A program made the translations under genes and the position numbers. DNA of 33,885 bases from NCBI GenBank assembly GCA_001598975.1, contig BBXU01001944.1, forward strand, positions 1-33,885. Reading direction: 5' to 3'. This document shows, in pieces, positions 32,701 to 33,885 of the stretch; the first letter of the stretch is position 1; each line of letters starts with the position of its first letter. The DNA is from Parachlorella kessleri (taxonomy: Eukaryota > Chlorophyta > Trebouxiophyceae > Chlorellales > Chlorellaceae). The notes below the pieces were generated by a model. That model was not told the DNA's origin. It did not search any database and saw only the letters and a program-made list of their open reading frames with translations.

Positions 32701-33857
32701 GGCAGTGTCAGCTTGCTTGGCTAGAACAAGATGTCCGTTTGTCCCCTGCAAACAGAAGAAGAGCGTCACGGCGTGCTACTCTAGTTGTACAGCTGGCACA
32801 GCTTGCTGCACGGAGTCCCTCCTACCTGGAAGGCGAAGGAGCTGATGCCAGCAGTATGCCTGCCTGCATCATGCACAGCACCCACACCGGCTTGGCGGGG
32901 CAAGCTCGCATGACCTTTGGCTCCCAAGGCACTGATCACATAGCTGTTGAGCGTCCGCAAATGTGTTATGCTGCTCACAGCAGCGTGCTCAATCTGGAAG
33001 CTGGCATGCAGCATGCCCAGCACTCCGGCAGCAGTCTCGCTGTGCCCCACTCGAGACTTGGAAGCTGCCAGTTGCAGAGCACTAAGTCGGCTTGAGACCT
33101 GCAGCCAGGACAAATGCTCCATGCTTGATGTTTCGTCCAAGACATACGAAGGCACAAAAAAGCTGCCACTCACCTGTAGCACACTGGCAACGGCGCCTAT
33201 TTCTATGGGGTCTCCCAGAGGCGTCCCTGTCCCATGCATGTCAACCCTGTTGACTTCAACTGGCTCAATGGTGCCATGCACCAAAGCTGCCTTGATAACC
33301 TGCACCAACATTCCAAACACTGTTGGCTCCTCCCTCATTTGTTTCATCCGACATGCCGGCATGGCTCCACCGTGGCTTGGTATACGCTACCTGCTGCTGA
33401 GACGGGCCATTAGGAGCTGTGAGAGAGCTGGAACGCCCGTCCTGGGTTGATGGCGCTGCCAGCTATCATGAGCTCGGACCCCAGTGGGCTGGTTTCACCT
33501 TCCACACCCAGGAGGAACGTTATGCAAGCTTCGCCCCTGACATATCCATCTGCTGCAGAGTCCAAGGCCTTGCACCGCCCATCCAAGGTGAGCATCCCTG
33601 CAGCATCAGGCAAGGCCTGTGAATGGCTTTGAGAGCTGAACAGTGGGACGACTTACGTCTCAGAACCTCTCATACCGTTGATTGAGAACGATGCTGACCG
33701 CTGGGGTGTGAGGACAAGGTTCACTCCAGCTGCCAGGGCCATGAGAGACGCTCCACTGGTGAGATCAGCTGTGGCATAGTGAGCTCCCACCAAGGAGGAA
33801 GAGCATCCTGTCTCCACTGCAATGCAGGGACCCTTGAAGCCAAAGAGGAACGATATC
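20763..33857 (-). CDS. Giant modular type I polyketide synthase, C-terminal two modules plus thioesterase, 5' partial
   Basis: It assembles and reduces a polyketide chain on a multidomain enzyme; the product is unknown. The 23 exons, in coding order, are 33857-33676, 33597-33391, 33299-33174, 33098-32826, 32745-32539, 32393-30237, 30132-29808, 29710-29248, 29143-28771, 28598-27789, 27636-26200, 26122-25981, 25830-25426, 25295-25147, 24998-24694, 24604-24177, 24079-23907, 23763-22525, 22251-22142, 21973-21663, 21561-21399, 21275-21113, 20825-20763 (TAG). Every junction keeps frame; one extra base breaks exon 33597-33391. Domain order: KS-DH-KR-ACP-ACP, then KS-DH-structural KR-ER-KR-ACP-ACP-ACP-TE. 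No acyltransferase is encoded. The 28 bases right of 33857 are intron, so the gene continues outside. Published green-algal PKSs are likewise giant and often lack cis-AT; Chlamydomonas PKS1 acts in zygospore wall maturation. A similar role here is only a guess. Confidence 0.92.
21113..22251 (-). other. PKS thioesterase domain
   Basis: This is an alpha/beta-hydrolase thioesterase at the C-terminus, expected to release the finished chain by hydrolysis or cyclisation. Four exons (22251-22142, 21973-21663, 21561-21399, 21275-21113) give [15 protein letters not shown] (oxyanion region), [13 protein letters not shown], the nucleophile elbow GTSFGG (Ser codon 21808-21810), [15 protein letters not shown] (acid region) and [11 protein letters not shown] (His codon 21140-21142). 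All catalytic motifs are present. A final 20-residue exon (20825-20763) follows as a tail. Confidence 0.9.
22710..22930 (-). other. PKS acyl carrier domain B3
   Basis: This is the last of three tandem carriers before the thioesterase. The phosphopantetheine site is [13 protein letters not shown], with Ser codon at 22819-22821. It is the most divergent of the three (FDHPT rather than YPTSAALA downstream). Confidence 0.9.
23030..23250 (-). other. PKS acyl carrier domain B2
   Basis: Middle carrier with [17 protein letters not shown]; Ser codon 23143-23145. It shares VELPPTAV and DYPTSAALA with B1, pointing to a recent duplication. Confidence 0.9.
23380..23600 (-). other. PKS acyl carrier domain B1
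   Basis: First carrier of the triplet with [17 protein letters not shown]; Ser codon 23491-23493. All three carriers lie in one 1239-base exon (22525-23763) and are joined by Ala/Gly/Ser-rich linkers. Confidence 0.9.
23910..24815 (-). other. PKS ketoreductase domain, last module
   Basis: It reduces the beta-ketone with NADPH. The Rossmann motif is [10 protein letters not shown]. The catalytic Ser is in [11 protein letters not shown] and the Tyr in GQANYAAAN (Tyr codon 24271-24273). GVLADGAL has Asp at the third position of the LxD motif that marks B-type reductases; the stereochemical call is inference. Introns interrupt it after LLGRSG and after WGAWAA. Confidence 0.9.
24840..26215 (-). other. 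PKS enoylreductase domain, last module
   Basis: An MDR-type NADPH enoylreductase spread over five exons: [20 protein letters not shown] (includes the LNFRDVL-xx-LG-x-Y signature), [33 protein letters not shown] (nucleotide site), [21 protein letters not shown] and AQHVGKIV at its end. It is fully formed, so this module can deliver a saturated unit. Confidence 0.9.
25831..25980 (-). other. GC-AG intron in the PKS enoylreductase
   Basis: Donor AAG/GCAAGT (coding strand, at 25980 downwards) matches the GC-AG consensus perfectly. Splicing gives [13 protein letters not shown], colinear with the enoylreductase family. Confidence 0.85.
26300..26580 (-). other. PKS structural (non-catalytic) ketoreductase subdomain, last module
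   Basis: Between DH and ER lies [18 protein letters not shown], resembling the structural KR half that precedes an inserted ER in other type I PKSs. It has no NADPH or catalytic motif. The boundary is approximate. Confidence 0.6.
26930..27830 (-). other. PKS dehydratase domain, last module
   Basis: A double-hotdog dehydratase. The HxxxGxxxxP motif is formed across a splice junction: GDHQ (exon 27789-28598) joined to VSGKVLCPG (exon 26200-27636). The second site is [12 protein letters not shown] (DxxxH). Both active-site motifs are intact. Confidence 0.88.
27970..29480 (-). other. PKS ketosynthase domain, last module
   Basis: It condenses the growing chain with the extender. Order: [10 protein letters not shown] and [13 protein letters not shown] (N-terminal), [27 protein letters not shown] (Cys codon 28900-28902), [35 protein letters not shown] (first His), [11 protein letters not shown] (second His) and FGMSGVNAH (end). 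The catalytic triad is complete. About 75 residues separate it from the dehydratase, too few for an acyltransferase. Confidence 0.93.
29600..29890 (-). other. PKS acyl carrier domain A2
   Basis: Second carrier of the upstream module. AAGLDSLG joins [11 protein letters not shown] across the intron 29711-29807; Ser codon 29812-29814. [17 protein letters not shown] follows. Confidence 0.88.
29980..30290 (-). other. PKS acyl carrier domain A1
   Basis: First carrier of the upstream module: [16 protein letters not shown] across an intron, then [17 protein letters not shown] (Ser codon 30091-30093) and [16 protein letters not shown]. Confidence 0.9.
30435..31115 (-). other. PKS ketoreductase domain, upstream module
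   Basis: NADPH site [11 protein letters not shown], catalytic [13 protein letters not shown] and [12 protein letters not shown] (Tyr codon 30690-30692), end NIVISPFEW. It lies wholly inside one 2157-base exon. The stretch between the NADPH site and [14 protein letters not shown] looks shorter than usual. Confidence 0.9.
31700..32580 (-). other. PKS dehydratase domain, upstream module
   Basis: ILDHQ (exon 32539-32745) joined to [14 protein letters not shown] (exon 30237-32393) makes the HxxxGxxxxP site. The second site is [15 protein letters not shown] (DxxxQ). The intron splits the motif at the same residue and phase as in the last module. Confidence 0.88.
32720..33857 (-). other. PKS ketosynthase domain, upstream module (N-terminus outside window; one frameshift)
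   Basis: Visible blocks: [20 protein letters not shown] (Cys codon 33803-33805), [45 protein letters not shown], then after a one-base shift [29 protein letters not shown] (first His), [11 protein letters not shown] (second His) and [18 protein letters not shown]. The catalytic residues are present. The active site reads TGCSSS rather than the usual TACSSS. Confidence 0.88.
33428..33446 (-). other. Single-base frameshift in the upstream ketosynthase
   Basis: The exon 33391-33597 is 207 bases where flanking phases need 206 (or 209). The conserved frame runs to SAIN, and the conserved frame after it ([11 protein letters not shown]) is offset by one base. A CCC run on the coding strand at this point has one C more than the family motif NQDGRS would require. 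Confidence 0.75.
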
Positions 33858-33885
33858 CTGCAGGTGCAGTGGCCCAGTCCTTATG

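Noticed and set aside
33446..33505. A 58-base intron to explain the ketosynthase frame change
   Set aside because: It would remove the conserved LMIAGSAIN segment of the ketosynthase; a single-base indel explains the data with no loss.

Overview
The window is nuclear DNA of a green alga (core chlorophyte; class not resolvable from sequence alone). The genes are GC-rich and broken by many short spliceosomal introns with GT-AG and a few GC-AG ends. TGTAA, the polyadenylation motif known from Chlamydomonas and its relatives, lies downstream of the stop codons. Two proteins carry plastid or mitochondrial-type presequences, and the gene content (RETICULATA-related protein, plant-type FGAM synthase, giant modular type I PKS) fits. 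There is no sign of a prokaryotic operon, phage, CRISPR array, rRNA or tRNA.

Layout: (1) 211-2251, + strand: 3' end of VPS18, a HOPS/CORVET tethering subunit, 5' truncated by the window. (2) 3598-6886, - strand: a complete 7-exon RETICULATA-related (DUF3411) chloroplast membrane protein of 376 aa, convergent with VPS18. (3) 6887-7309: a short divergent promoter region with a 17-bp perfect palindrome made of two CACGTG boxes. (4) 7310-19859, + strand: a complete 29-exon phosphoribosylformylglycinamidine synthase (PUR4/purL), 1395 aa, with an N-terminal targeting extension. (5) 20763-33857, - strand: the last 23 exons (about 3400 codons) of a giant multimodular type I polyketide synthase, convergent with PUR4; its 5' part lies beyond the right edge.

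The PKS in this window reads KS-DH-KR-ACP-ACP / KS-DH-(structural KR)-ER-KR-ACP-ACP-ACP-TE. Neither module has an acyltransferase, so malonyl loading must come from elsewhere (trans-AT or an upstream AT). The last module is fully reducing and feeds a terminal thioesterase. The exon reading frames are mutually consistent from end to end except for a single extra base in the upstream KS (near 33432-33444), which is either an assembly error or a real lesion.

The gene models were built by hand: conserved protein motifs fixed the frame, splice sites were chosen to join frames, and exon phases were checked arithmetically. The genes are ordinary neighbours with no evident shared pathway, except that the RETICULATA-related gene and PUR4 share a promoter and both probably encode organelle-targeted proteins. 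The most novel material is the AT-less PKS with tandem ACPs and the paired G-box palindrome.
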